A DNA stretch of 64,000 nucleotides, taken from contig NZ_CAJHBS010000003.1 in NCBI RefSeq assembly GCF_904846705.1, positions 1 through 64,000 on the forward strand, read 5' to 3'. The notes beneath the pieces are model-generated. The model saw only the letters and a list, made by a program, of their open reading frames with translations, did not search any database and was not told the DNA's origin. How positions within the stretch are numbered: position 1 is the stretch's first letter; each line of letters begins with the position of its first letter. This document shows positions 36,387-45,951 of this stretch, in pieces. The translations under genes and the position numbers were made by a program. The stretch is from Psychrobacter sp. Pi2-52. Its GTDB lineage: Bacteria > Pseudomonadota > Gammaproteobacteria > Pseudomonadales > Moraxellaceae.

Positions 36387-37679
36387 TTACTTATCAGCAT
36401 CGCTGTCTTTGCTTTTAGTATTGCTATTAGAGGTTTTCATATGAGCCGTAAGTGCTGCATTGCTATGATCATGCGCCATGACAAACTCAACATCGCTACG
36501 GAATCCTGCTTCCATTAGATGTAGCGCAACGCCTAGAGCGGCCTTGTCTTCATAAATGACCGCATAGAGCGCATGAGTAATTGGCATATAGATACCCGCT
36601 TTGGTCGCTTTTTCATGTACTTGCTGAATGGTATTTACCCCTTCAGCAGTTTGGCCAAGCTTTTTGACCGCAGCATCAATACTCATACCGCGTCCAAGCA
36701 TATTACCGATACGATAGTTACGACTTAGCTCTGAGCTACAAGTGGCGTATAAGTCGCCTACCCCTGACAAGCCCAAGAAGGTGAGCGGATTGGCACCTTC
36801 CTCAACGCCGAAACGACTCATTTCTGCCAAAGCACGAGTAAGAATCATCGCTTTAGTATTCTCACCTACTTCATAAGCTGCCGCCATACCCATGGCAATT
36901 GCGTAGATGTTTTTAAGCGCGCCGCCAAGCTCGACGCCGCGTATATCATCACTAGCAAACACTCTAAAGAAGGCGCTGTGTAATGCTGCTTGTACGGCAT
37001 GACGCAACGGCTCTGACTCACTTGCGATAACCGTAGCAGACGGCATATTTTTCATGATTTCTATGGCGAGGTTCGGCCCTGACATAACGCCAAAGTTCAC
37101 TTCTGGCAACACTTCTTTGATGATATCGCTCATCATCGCAAAGGTGTCTTTTTCCATACCTTTAGTCAACGACACAATAGACTGACCACTGATAAAAGGC
37201 GCGATGTTTTTTAGCGTTTCACGAAAGGCTAAACCTGGCACAGCGATAAAAATAATGTCTTTATCTTTGACGCTTGCCGCCAAATCATGGCTGTATTTCA
37301 GTCGATCATCAAGCTTATAGCCTGGTAGATACTTTTTATTGGTCTGTGTTTTGGCCATCGCTTTTACGGTACGCTTATTACGTACCCACAGCGTAGTATC
37401 ACAGCCATTACGTGCGGCTAAATTTGCCATTGCTGTACCGAAGCTACCACCACCTAAAAACGCCAAGCGCAGCTTGGTCGGATTGCTATGAATGTCGGCC
37501 ATATCCTTTGCCACAGCTGATTCAACAGGGCTAGGATTTGACTTTTTTCGGCCGAGACCTGACTTGGTTGCTCGCTCAAAAATACCTGCAAGCATACCGT
37601 TCTGCTTTTCAGACGACTCTTTGTCCGTCTCATTCTTAGCACTGGTTTTGTCTTTATTACTATTGTTAGGACTTGTCAT
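36387..37679 (-). CDS. gpsA: Glycerol-3-phosphate dehydrogenase [NAD(P)+] with N-terminal extension
   Basis: Makes sn-glycerol 3-phosphate from dihydroxyacetone phosphate for phospholipid synthesis. The 430-residue product is about 90 longer than E. coli GpsA (339). The enzyme starts near residue 69 (LRLAFLGGGSFGTAMANLAARNG, the Rossmann loop), with catalytic-type GVELGGALKNIYAIAMGMA and GLSGVGDLYATCSS blocks. The first ~60 residues are Lys/Ser/Asn/Glu-rich and look disordered. An internal ATG at residue 60 with AAGGAT only two bases away could be a second start. The C-terminus also carries an Asn/Ser/Lys tail. Confidence 0.95.
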   Translation of the reverse strand: MTSPNNSNKDKTSAKNETDKESSEKQNGMLAGIFERATKSGLGRKKSNPSPVESAVAKDMADIHSNPTKLRLAFLGGGSFGTAMANLAARNGCDTTLWVRNKRTVKAMAKTQTNKKYLPGYKLDDRLKYSHDLAASVKDKDIIFIAVPGLAFRETLKNIAPFISGQSIVSLTKGMEKDTFAMMSDIIKEVLPEVNFGVMSGPNLAIEIMKNMPSATVIASESEPLRHAVQAALHSAFFRVFASDDIRGVELGGALKNIYAIAMGMAAAYEVGENTKAMILTRALAEMSRFGVEEGANPLTFLGLSGVGDLYATCSSELSRNYRIGNMLGRGMSIDAAVKKLGQTAEGVNTIQQVHEKATKAGIYMPITHALYAVIYEDKAALGVALHLMEAGFRSDVEFVMAHDHSNAALTAHMKTSNSNTKSKDSDADK

Positions 37680-37805
37680 GTTCTTTTATCCGTGTTGACT
37701 GACGTATTATCAATAGAATCTATCGTGCTCAGCGACTGGCCTTATTATCTTTGAATTACAACTTTATGAAATTATAATCTTATTAATAGACAGTACTGAG
37801 CTACA

Positions 37806-38474
37806 TTACGACTCGAAGCGAACTAGCGGTTCGATATCAATAGGTTTGCGTTTGGACTCATCCTTGGGACTTGTGCCAGTATAAACAAAAGCGGTCACAT
37901 AATCATCCTCGCCTACACCGAAATACGCTTTTACTGCAGGCTCATTACACAGCAGCCCAGTGCGCCAAACGGTACTAAACCCTTGAGCTTTTAATGCTAA
38001 GATTAGGTTTTGTACAGCAGCACCCGCACTGAGCATCTGCTCAAAAGGTGGCACTTTTTTGTGCTCTTGCATTTGAGTCACAGCCGTTATGATTAGCGGC
38101 GCTCGCAGCGGCATATTTTGAGTTTTAATGATGGTCTTCTCAGACAACTCTTCGCCATCTTGTAGCGCTTTTGCTTGGGCTGCTTCGAGCAAGGCACGGC
38201 CTAACTCATGGCGTGCCTCACCTTGCGTCACGATAAACCGCCACGGACGCAATTTTTTATGATCTGGCGCAGTTGCCGCACACTCAATGGCAGATTCAAT
38301 CTGCGCCCGCGTCGGTGCTGGCTCATCTAGATTGCCCATGCTGCGTCTTGAATTTATCCAACCTATCAGCTCGTCACTGGTAGATGAGATATCATTCGCT
38401 GCTACATTCTTCACAGACAGTTTTTTATCTTCTATTTCTTGGCTTTCATTATCAGCATTGTCAGTTGTAGTCAT
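37806..38474 (-). CDS. Nitroreductase-family protein (YdjA-like)
   Basis: FMN-dependent oxidoreductase of 222 residues. A hydrophilic N-terminal tail of ~35 residues precedes the domain, which starts at WINSRRSMGNLDEPAPTR. The marks INSRRS, AATAPDHKKLRPWRF and AGAAVQNLILALKAQGFSTVW fit the short YdjA subgroup (E. coli YdjA 183 residues). The natural substrate is unknown. It lies between gpsA and zapE on the same strand. Confidence 0.88.
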   Translation of the reverse strand: MTTTDNADNESQEIEDKKLSVKNVAANDISSTSDELIGWINSRRSMGNLDEPAPTRAQIESAIECAATAPDHKKLRPWRFIVTQGEARHELGRALLEAAQAKALQDGEELSEKTIIKTQNMPLRAPLIITAVTQMQEHKKVPPFEQMLSAGAAVQNLILALKAQGFSTVWRTGLLCNEPAVKAYFGVGEDDYVTAFVYTGTSPKDESKRKPIDIEPLVRFES

Positions 38475-38595
38475 TGTTTTATCCTTATTTATTATTATCT
38501 ATCACTGCTTATTATTTATAATATCATTTTCTTATTTTTTAACAGTTATAGAGCAGTTGAGAGCGACACATAGGCAGTCTCAACTCAGCAATAAA

Positions 38596-39708
38596 CTACG
38601 CAACATCTTCGACTCGGTGGTCCATGCGTAGATAGTCCTCTGACTGCATCTCAAGCAGACGTGAGCGAGTACGCTCAATCTCAAACGCCAGCTTCTCTCC
38701 TTGATACAAGTCTAGAATCGGCTGCTCTGCCCGTACCAATAGTTTTACACGGCGATCATAAAATTCATCGACGAGGTAAATGAAACGGCGCGTTGGATCA
38801 CGCAAGTCGTCATCTAGTGCTGGCACAGAGTCAACTAAAACGGTACTAAAGCGTTTGGCAAGCTCAATAAAATCGGCGGCTGATCGCGGCGCCATACAAA
38901 GATGACGGAAGTCACAGAATAAGATATCTTCGGTACAAGCGTTGATTTTTACTTCTCGTCCATTGATAGTAATAGGCTCTTTGCTGATTTTCTGATTATT
39001 CGATAAGCTCGCAAAACGGTTGGCTAACCAATGATAGTTCGCCTTAGTAAGCGGCGCTTCGTATAACTCAGCTTGTTGCAATACGCGCAGACGATAATCA
39101 ATTCCCGAGTCGATATTCATTACCGTCGTATGACGCTCAACTTCCGCAATGGCAGGCATAAAACGGTCACGATGTAAGCCATCTTTATACAGTCCAGCTG
39201 GCTCAATGTTTGAGGTAGCAACCAAAGTTATACCGCGATTGAACAGCATAGTGAACAAATCGCCTAATATCATGGCATCAGAGACATTAGAAACAAAAAA
39301 CTCGTCAAAACAGATGATAACCGCTTCTTTATAAATAATATCAGCGACTTTCTCTAACGGATCACTCTCACCTTGTAGTTTGTTAAGCTCTCTATGGACA
39401 CGCTGCATAAAATGATGGAAATGCAGACGCATCTTGCGCTCGATGGTCAATGAGTCATAAAACATGTCCATCATCCACGTTTTACCGCGGCCGACACCGC
39501 CCCACATATAAAGACCCGTTGGCGCGACAGGCTTAGATTTTAAAAAGCCAAAAAAACCTTTCTTTTGCGGTGCGCTATTGATGAGCTGATGGTATATCTC
39601 ATCAAGATAGCTCATGGCCTGAAATTGCTGCTCATCCCGAGTAAACTCATCTGTACTGACGGCTTTCTCGTAACGTTGCAATGGAGATAAACTCATAATA
39701 CGACTCAT
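38596..39708 (-). CDS. zapE: Cell division ATPase ZapE
   Basis: AFG1-like AAA ATPase of 370 residues (E. coli 375). Walker A is in MWGGVGRGKTWMMD near residue 71 and Walker B in VICFDEFFVSN near 135. A sensor segment follows (LVATSNIEPAGLY). ZapE associates with the FtsZ ring late in division. A second ATG four codons downstream (MSLSPLQ) is an equally good start because neither has a clear Shine-Dalgarno sequence. Confidence 0.94.
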   Translation of the reverse strand: MSRIMSLSPLQRYEKAVSTDEFTRDEQQFQAMSYLDEIYHQLINSAPQKKGFFGFLKSKPVAPTGLYMWGGVGRGKTWMMDMFYDSLTIERKMRLHFHHFMQRVHRELNKLQGESDPLEKVADIIYKEAVIICFDEFFVSNVSDAMILGDLFTMLFNRGITLVATSNIEPAGLYKDGLHRDRFMPAIAEVERHTTVMNIDSGIDYRLRVLQQAELYEAPLTKANYHWLANRFASLSNNQKISKEPITINGREVKINACTEDILFCDFRHLCMAPRSAADFIELAKRFSTVLVDSVPALDDDLRDPTRRFIYLVDEFYDRRVKLLVRAEQPILDLYQGEKLAFEIERTRSRLLEMQSEDYLRMDHRVEDVA

Positions 39709-39829
39709 CGTTGAATTAAATAAATATCAAAATAGTAGGGTAATTTAGCATAACGCTGGTGCTACCAAGCAAGCCATGCTAAACCATATCAAAACGGAAA
39801 CCATCAAGCTGAATTAGCTATGAATAAAC

Positions 39830-40489
39830 TTAGCTGTCCTGCCCAAAGCTATGCTGGTCTAGTAATCCTTTGAGCTCTGATAAGCGACCATGGAAGAAAT
39901 GACCCGCGCCATCGACCACGCTGACTTCAATGCCTAATCGGTCTGCAAATGCCTGCATATTGTCAGGTTCAATCACCTCATCCGCATTACCATAAATCTC
40001 AAAAGTTCTATCCGCAGGCAAATTAATATCAGTACTGTCATTTTTTTCGACTGATGGTGCGATAAGGGCAATTTTTGTGACCTCAAAGTCACCCAATCCC
40101 CATATATGTGAGGCTTCAAACACTTGCTCAGCCACTCGTGCAGTAACATAGCCACCAAAAGAAAAACCACCCAGCCATAGCTTTCGAGCATTGGTTTGTT
40201 CAGCAATCCATTGTAGCACGGTCATTGCATCGACCACTTCACCTTCCGCGTAATCATGCTCGCCTGTCGATTGACCAACGCCGCGAAAGTTAAAGCGTAC
40301 CACATGCATACCATTATCACGGGCAAAGCGATACATGGTGGTGACCACTTTGTTATTCATCGTACCATCAAACAACGGATTGGGATGGCACAGCAGCGCC
40401 ACAGTATCTGTATTTGGATCATTGGGATTGTCATTTTGCCACAGTGCGTCAACCTCGAGCACGCCAGCAGGAGCAGGAATCAATTGCAT
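39830..40489 (-). CDS. Alpha/beta hydrolase, small serine hydrolase
   Basis: Cytosolic hydrolase of 219 residues. The nucleophile elbow is GFSFGGY near residue 108, with an oxyanion-type HPNPLFDGTMNNKVV near residue 35 and a likely catalytic His in DGAGHFFHGRL near residue 197. This HPhP..GG(T/S)M..KV pattern is that of a widespread conserved hydrolase group often labelled as CocE/NonD-like or dienelactone hydrolase-like. The substrate is not known. Confidence 0.88.
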   Translation of the reverse strand: MQLIPAPAGVLEVDALWQNDNPNDPNTDTVALLCHPNPLFDGTMNNKVVTTMYRFARDNGMHVVRFNFRGVGQSTGEHDYAEGEVVDAMTVLQWIAEQTNARKLWLGGFSFGGYVTARVAEQVFEASHIWGLGDFEVTKIALIAPSVEKNDSTDINLPADRTFEIYGNADEVIEPDNMQAFADRLGIEVSVVDGAGHFFHGRLSELKGLLDQHSFGQDS

Positions 40490-40791
40490 AGTATTACTTA
40501 TTAATAAAAAATGAATGGCTCAATTATCCTAGATACAATTTATATTTCAAGTGATTTGCTGTGTACGGATGCGACTTGTTTTATTTTTGGTCAATAACGG
40601 TTGTCTGCCGTTTTGGAATATTGCTGTTCTTAAAGTTTTAAACTGGTTTATATCTGGGGTAAGGTTCATCGGCAATATACCTGTAATACAGCACACAATA
40701 ACTGTCTAGACACTTAATATCTGGATAAGTTACATTCATAAAGCTTTGCCTATAGCTAAGACGTTCAGCTTATATAAATCAGGAATTATTT
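40490..40791. other. Divergent promoter region
   Basis: No gene in ~300 bases between the hydrolase (minus) and a lipoprotein gene (plus). A small AACGG/CCGTT hairpin lies near 40597-40616. No operator is recognised. Confidence 0.4.
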
Positions 40792-41160
40792 ATGAATACT
40801 TTTAATAAAACTACCAGCTTAACGGCAACGTTAGTGGCTGCACTTGCTTTGAGCGCCTGTCAAAGTACGCCTTCTTCACCAGTGATCCAGCGTGCCAACT
40901 CTATCTATGAGACAACCGGTATCGCTGATACCAAGGTCAAAGCACAACAAAATGCGATCGATAGTGCGCAAAAAACTTGTCGAAGTAAGCAAGTGATTAT
41001 CGTTGATGACAACGTAAAATATAATGGTATCTTAAACGAACGTACTGGTCGTATGGTTGGCCAAGTAGGTGCTGTCGTCGGCTCGATATTTGGCACGGGC
41101 ACACCAGATTTGTCACGTAGCGATGATTACGAATACACCATTAACTTCCGTTGCCAATAA
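40792..41160 (+). CDS. Small putative lipoprotein, unknown
   Basis: Protein of 122 residues with a lipoprotein signal: a basic start, a hydrophobic core and the lipobox ALSAC with Cys23. The mature part has two conserved-looking Cys (residue ~63 and the C-terminal one in INFRCQ) that could form a disulfide. It also has a Gly-rich VGQVGAVVGSIFGTG stretch that resembles the Gly-zipper of outer-membrane lipoproteins. No family is recognised. CAGGAATT precedes the ATG. Confidence 0.82.
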   Translation: MNTFNKTTSLTATLVAALALSACQSTPSSPVIQRANSIYETTGIADTKVKAQQNAIDSAQKTCRSKQVIIVDDNVKYNGILNERTGRMVGQVGAVVGSIFGTGTPDLSRSDDYEYTINFRCQ

Positions 41161-41530
41161 ATATCGTCAATACCATATAAATCAGATACCGTGTTAAGCT
41201 CACTCAGTCTACTATTTGTAGCACTTTCGCTTGCCTTCCTTGTATCTGAATTATCTTGAACCGACTATATCTAGCTAAAAACATCTATCTATTTTTCTCT
41301 ACACGACAACTTCTTTTAGACGCAAACAGGTTTACGATCTAACCGCCAACATTAAGTGACATGCAATCCTTCTCTAATTAAACAGCCAACAAACTACGAT
41401 ATAGATAATATATCAATCAAAGCTTGTTGGCTTCGCTTTTTGTGCTCTTCTTTTTAAGTTAAACTATCCGCTATCGTATTCAGCACATCCTCGTCAGTCT
41501 TTATATTTTCATTATCTTTGGTCTAATATT
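41161..41530. other. Spacer with dispersed-repeat-like segment and long hairpin
   Basis: No gene. 41224-41272 resembles 4518-4561. AGCCAACAA (41384-41392) and TTGTTGGCT (41424-41432) form a long-loop hairpin followed by a short T-run, a possible terminator for the lipoprotein gene. Confidence 0.5.
41384..41444 (+). terminator. Possible terminator upstream of xseA
   Basis: Nine-base perfect arms AGCCAACAA / TTGTTGGCT around a 31-base loop, then CGCTTTTTG. The large loop makes this less certain than the other terminators. Confidence 0.5.
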
Positions 41531-43063
41531 ATGCGCAAACCCAATCTTTCAAATATTAAACAGGCCAAAGTATTAGCACCTGCCAAAGATTTGGCCACTC
41601 TAGAGGCTGAACTCGCTGAGCAGGAAGATCATTTAGAGGATACGGTCCTACGCCTGAGTGATTACTTATCAGCAGTTGAAATGGTCATCAAACAAACTTT
41701 TGACCACCGTGTATGGGTAAAAGCTGAAATCCGTAATCTGTCGAGTAAAGGTGGTCATTACTACTTTGAACTGGCCGAAAAAGATGACGATGGCAAAGTG
41801 GTCGCCAGCTGCCGTGGCAATCTCTGGCGCTTTAAAGCTGCTCGTGTATTAGCTAAGTTTGAACGTGCGACTGGCATGCCGCTTGAGCGCGATTTGACCG
41901 TACTCCTTAAAGTATCGGCAGGATTCCATGCCCAGTACGGCTTTTCAATCACCATTGAAGATATCGATCCCAGCTATACGCTAGGCGACTTGGCACGGCA
42001 ATATGCAGAAATGGTTGACCGCCTAACAGGTGAAGGGTTATTACATCTTAATCAGCAATTACCTGCCCCTTTTGATATTGAGCATGTGCTGGTCATCGCC
42101 CCTGAAAAGGCAGCTGGATTAGGGGATTTTCAAGCAGATGCTAATCGCTTAGACAGTACAGGTGCGTGTCACTTCCACTACCATAGTGCGACTTTTCAGG
42201 GCAATCATGCACCCGCTGAAATCCGCCAAGCCATCGTTAGCGCCCAGCAGCAGTTTTACGATACTTATCAGCGTCTACCTGATTTACTAGTCATTATTCG
42301 TGGTGGCGGTGCGGTTGGTGACTTAGCTTATCTCAATGATTATGAGTTGGCAGCTCTGGTTGCTGAGCAGCCCGTCCCTGTCTGGGTGGGCATCGGTCAT
42401 GAGCGTGACAAAGTCATCTTAGATGAAGTGGCGCATACTAGCTTTGATACACCCTCAAAGGTGATTGCTGCTATCCATAGCCACTTGGTCAAGCTCGTCA
42501 CTCAGACGCTACAATATCAAGCACAAATCAAGCAAGCGGCTCAGCGTCAACTGAATACTGCTGAGCAACAAACCGCACGCCAGTTAAGCCAAATACAGTC
42601 GCAAACGATTGGGCAGCTCACCGCTCTACGAAAGGACAGTGACTATGCATGGCGCAGTATTCAGCAAAGTGCCCAGCGCCAAGTAAAGCAAGCAGTCAGA
42701 CTGACGGCTGAGCGATACACACAAACGCAAACCTTAGCGCATCAAAAGCTCGCAAAAGCCGCGACTAATAGCAAAAGTTATCAAGAATCAATCATGCAGA
42801 ACGCGCAGCAGCAAATTGTGCAAGCACAGCGCGATAGCGAATATCTACGTGACATCGTGCTATTACATCGCCCCTCTCGCGTGCTCAAGCAGGGCTATAC
42901 CATGCTCACGGATGCTCGAAACAAGCAAATACTCACTAGTAGTACCCAACTGTATCCTGAGCAAACCGTCAATATCATTTTAAAAGATGGCAACGCAAAA
43001 GCGCAAATTATCGATGTCAATATGGATAAGAAAGCGATAGAAACTTCAGATACTCCAACTTGA
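41531..43063 (+). CDS. xseA: Exodeoxyribonuclease VII large subunit
   Basis: Large subunit (510 residues; E. coli 456) of the nuclease that degrades single-stranded DNA to acid-soluble oligonucleotides. After a ~45-residue N-terminal extension come the OB-fold domain (VWVKAEIRNLSSKGGHYYFELAEKDD), the catalytic domain (VLVIAPEKAAGLGDF, IIRGGGAVGDLAYLNDYELA, GIGHERDKVILDEVAHTSFDTPSKVI) and a long coiled coil rich in Gln and Ala that binds XseB. xseB follows after 61 bases. Confidence 0.97.
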   Translation: MRKPNLSNIKQAKVLAPAKDLATLEAELAEQEDHLEDTVLRLSDYLSAVEMVIKQTFDHRVWVKAEIRNLSSKGGHYYFELAEKDDDGKVVASCRGNLWRFKAARVLAKFERATGMPLERDLTVLLKVSAGFHAQYGFSITIEDIDPSYTLGDLARQYAEMVDRLTGEGLLHLNQQLPAPFDIEHVLVIAPEKAAGLGDFQADANRLDSTGACHFHYHSATFQGNHAPAEIRQAIVSAQQQFYDTYQRLPDLLVIIRGGGAVGDLAYLNDYELAALVAEQPVPVWVGIGHERDKVILDEVAHTSFDTPSKVIAAIHSHLVKLVTQTLQYQAQIKQAAQRQLNTAEQQTARQLSQIQSQTIGQLTALRKDSDYAWRSIQQSAQRQVKQAVRLTAERYTQTQTLAHQKLAKAATNSKSYQESIMQNAQQQIVQAQRDSEYLRDIVLLHRPSRVLKQGYTMLTDARNKQILTSSTQLYPEQTVNIILKDGNAKAQIIDVNMDKKAIETSDTPT

Positions 43064-43124
43064 CCACATAATAACATCTACAGATTATTACTCATCTACT
43101 TACCTTTAACAATTAGGAAATTTT

Positions 43125-43370
43125 ATGACAACCCCTACTCGCCGACGCAAAAAAGCCGCCCCAAAAACCTTTAAGGCGGCTTACGATATCTTAAAAACCA
43201 ATGCAGCTGAACTACAGCAACAGGATGAGCCTGATATTGATAATCTAATGACAACGGTCGAAGAATCTATTGCCGCTTATCGCGTTTGCGAGACTCGTAT
43301 CAATGCTGTACAGCAAGCACTAGATGCGGCCTTTGCCGAAGAAAAATCTACCAGTAGTGTTGATAGTTAA
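43125..43370 (+). CDS. xseB: Exodeoxyribonuclease VII small subunit
   Basis: Small helical subunit of 81 residues (E. coli 80). The typical pattern is present: TFKAAYDILKTNAAELQ, a short acidic stretch, then DNLMTTVEESIAAYRVCETRI. Several XseB copies wrap around the coiled coil of XseA. TTAGGAAATTTT precedes the ATG. It probably shares the xseA transcript. Confidence 0.93.
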   Translation: MTTPTRRRKKAAPKTFKAAYDILKTNAAELQQQDEPDIDNLMTTVEESIAAYRVCETRINAVQQALDAAFAEEKSTSSVDS

Positions 43371-43398
43371 AAAAACAGCCACTAGATAGCAGCTGTTT
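43366..43398 (-). terminator. Terminator after pncB (minus strand)
   Basis: AAACAGC (43373-43379) and GCTGTTT (43392-43398) form a 7-bp stem. On the minus strand it is followed by a T-run (plus-strand A-run 43368-43375), so it suits the end of pncB. It overlaps the end of xseB. Confidence 0.65.
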
Positions 43399-43461
43399 GG
43401 TCAAGCCAAGCGTATCAATCTCATTTGGCACATTTGGCAACGCAACAGTTTGATATTCAGT

Positions 43462-44688
43462 TTACTCTGGTTCGTCAACCTCAAACACTTGACGCAGATA
43501 GGCAAGATACGTGTCGTTATTGATCATGGTCTTGCCTGGGCTATCAGACAGCTTAGCGACTGGCTGACCATTGCACTCTACCAACTTGAGCACGATATTA
43601 ATCGGCGTAATGCCCATATCATTGGTCAGATTGGTGCCAATACCAAAGCTAGTTCTAATGCGACCTTTAAAGTATTGATGCAGCTCCCACGCCTTCTCTA
43701 AATTTAACCCATCGCTAAAAGTTAGAATCTTGGTTTTTGGGTCTATCTTTAGCTTCTCATAATGGGCAATTGCCTTATCACCCCAAATATATGGGTCGCC
43801 GCTATCATGACGCAGACCGTCGAATAGTTTAGCAAAATACAAATCGAAATCACGTAAGAACGCATCCATGCCGACTACGTCTGTCAATGCAATACCCAAG
43901 TCGCCACGGTACTCATGTACCCACGCTTCAAGTGCGGCCTTTTGTGAATCACGCAGACGCACATCTAATGCCTGAAACGCCTGCATAAACTCATGTGCCA
44001 TCGTGCCTATTGGCGTCATTCCTAACTGCTTGGCCAAATACACGTTTGATGTACCACCGACTATCTTTGGCTCAGCTTTATGTAGCGTCTCCACTACATG
44101 TGCCTGCCAGCGTCGACTAAAGCGCCTACGTGTGCCAAAATCCGCAACGATAAATGGCGGTGTATCCTGATCGTACTGAGTTTGCGCATCGGCGTACTGA
44201 TGTAATAGTGCTACTTTTTCATCGAGGCGACGTTGTCCTTCTTCTATCACGCTGTCATTAGATAGCGCATTAAAATATAGCTCATTGACGATAGCCAGTA
44301 CAAATACTTCAAAGAACATCGCTTGAATCATTGGCCCTTCGATATCGATAAACAGGCGACCTTTATCGTCTGTACTTACCGTAATAAAGCGACGTTTTAG
44401 CTTAAATAATTCTAGATAATCAACGAAATCTGAGCGAATAAAGCGTAAGCTACGTAAGTACTCTAGCTCATCTGGTAAAAAGCGCAATTCGCATAAGCTG
44501 TCTAGTTGCTGCTCTAGATCTTTTTGGATATCAGCCAATGGATAGGCTGCATCTTTGTTATTACGGCAGCGAAAGCGATAAACACCATGGGTTTGCGGGA
44601 ACTGATGCAGCATGGCTTGTAACATCGTAAATTTGTACAAATCATTATCAAGCAATGAAGTAATAATAGGTGCATAAGAAACGGTCAT
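43462..44688 (-). CDS. pncB: Nicotinate phosphoribosyltransferase
   Basis: Salvage enzyme of NAD synthesis (408 residues; E. coli 400) that joins nicotinate to PRPP with ATP hydrolysis. Family blocks are visible: [19 protein letters not shown] at the N-terminus, [17 protein letters not shown] near residue 155, [23 protein letters not shown] with the reactive-His region near 190-215, and [10 protein letters not shown] and [10 protein letters not shown] near the C-terminus. It is monocistronic as far as can be seen. Confidence 0.97.
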   Translation of the reverse strand: MTVSYAPIITSLLDNDLYKFTMLQAMLHQFPQTHGVYRFRCRNNKDAAYPLADIQKDLEQQLDSLCELRFLPDELEYLRSLRFIRSDFVDYLELFKLKRRFITVSTDDKGRLFIDIEGPMIQAMFFEVFVLAIVNELYFNALSNDSVIEEGQRRLDEKVALLHQYADAQTQYDQDTPPFIVADFGTRRRFSRRWQAHVVETLHKAEPKIVGGTSNVYLAKQLGMTPIGTMAHEFMQAFQALDVRLRDSQKAALEAWVHEYRGDLGIALTDVVGMDAFLRDFDLYFAKLFDGLRHDSGDPYIWGDKAIAHYEKLKIDPKTKILTFSDGLNLEKAWELHQYFKGRIRTSFGIGTNLTNDMGITPINIVLKLVECNGQPVAKLSDSPGKTMINNDTYLAYLRQVFEVDEPE

Positions 44689-44954
44689 GCTATAGCCTTA
44701 AAAGTGCAAAATAAGAAACAAACGTCATTTGATAGACAAAGCGACATCATATGTGGACGATAAACAATACACGCTCATTCATTATGAGCCATCGATAAAC
44801 CGTTCAGTATAACGAAGTTTGGTATTTATTTCAGAGTTCACTTTTGATTGCCGAAAAAGAACAGTAAAATTCCAATAAAACAATTACTCAGACCATTCAT
44901 AAAAATATCGTATAAGTCTATCCAGACAACCTATTCATGGATGGTTAACACAGT

Positions 44955-45866
44955 TTAAGCTTTTGCACTCATAAACTGCTCCACATAGTCATCAGCAGGA
45001 TTTTGCCGTAACTCTCTTGGCGTCCCCGTTTGTATGAGTCGACCACCATTTAGCATACTGATACGCTGACCTACTTTGACAGCTTCATCGATATCATGGG
45101 TAATAAATACAATGGTTTTGTTCAGTCGATCTTGTAATTCGAGTAGTTGGTCTTGCAGCTGAGCGCGAATGAGCGGATCAAGTGCAGAGAACGCTTCATC
45201 CATTAGCAAAATTGGATTGTCCGTCGCTAAAGCTCGAGCCAGACCAACGCGCTGCTGCATACCGCCTGATAGCTCATCAGGGTAACTGTTTTCCAGATTT
45301 GATAGCCCTACTTCATTCAGCCAATGTCGAGCCGTTTCATTTCGCTCGTTTACGCTCATTTTTCGGACACGCAGACCATAAGCGACGTTTTGTATGACCG
45401 TCATATGCGGCACTAAGCCGAAATGCTGAAAAACCATACTGACGGTCTGCTGACGATAATGCTGCAACTGCTTATCGTTGAGCGCTAAAATATTAATAGC
45501 CGTAGCAGAACTCTCTTCTACTACCGTACTTTTATTATCTGTCGCTGATTGCCTATCAGTCGTTGTATGAGTCGCATCTTCTCTATTCAGAGCAGTATCT
45601 ACCCATATCTCACCACTGGTTGGATCTATCAAGCGGTTAATATGGCGTATCAGCGTTGACTTGCCCGATCCTGATAAACCCATGATGCAATGCAACTCGC
45701 CTGCCTTGATATCTAGATTGATATCATAAAGACCAACTGAATAGCCCGTTTGCTCTTTTACTTTGATGCTATCCATACCCTCAGCCAGCAATGCCAATGC
45801 AGACTGTGCTTGCGTACTACTGGCATTATAAATCTTACTGATATTTTTTAGTTGAATATGATTCAT
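44955..45866 (-). CDS. Betaine/proline-type ABC importer ATPase, without CBS domains and with an insert
   Basis: ATG at 45866 with GAGAG upstream was chosen over a GTG four codons earlier. The 303-residue ATPase has Walker A (GLSGSGKST), Q-loop (MVFQHFGLVPH), signature (LSGGMQQR) and Walker B (ILLMDEAFSALD). The early ALLAEGMDSIKVKEQTG insert before the first strand is the ProV/OpuAA subtype mark for quaternary amine import. Two oddities: the C-terminal CBS pair of ProV/OpuAA, which senses ionic strength, is missing; and a ~30-residue Thr/Ser/Asp/Asn-rich insert lies between Walker A and the Q-loop. The fused binding-protein/permease gene lies 86 bases upstream in the same direction. Confidence 0.92.
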   Translation of the reverse strand: MNHIQLKNISKIYNASSTQAQSALALLAEGMDSIKVKEQTGYSVGLYDINLDIKAGELHCIMGLSGSGKSTLIRHINRLIDPTSGEIWVDTALNREDATHTTTDRQSATDNKSTVVEESSATAINILALNDKQLQHYRQQTVSMVFQHFGLVPHMTVIQNVAYGLRVRKMSVNERNETARHWLNEVGLSNLENSYPDELSGGMQQRVGLARALATDNPILLMDEAFSALDPLIRAQLQDQLLELQDRLNKTIVFITHDIDEAVKVGQRISMLNGGRLIQTGTPRELRQNPADDYVEQFMSAKA

Positions 45867-45951
45867 CGGTGCTCTCACTATTCACGTGGTTTTTATCATT
45901 AGGGCTTCGGTCAATTACCATGGGTTCAATCGTATACCACTAGACAAATTT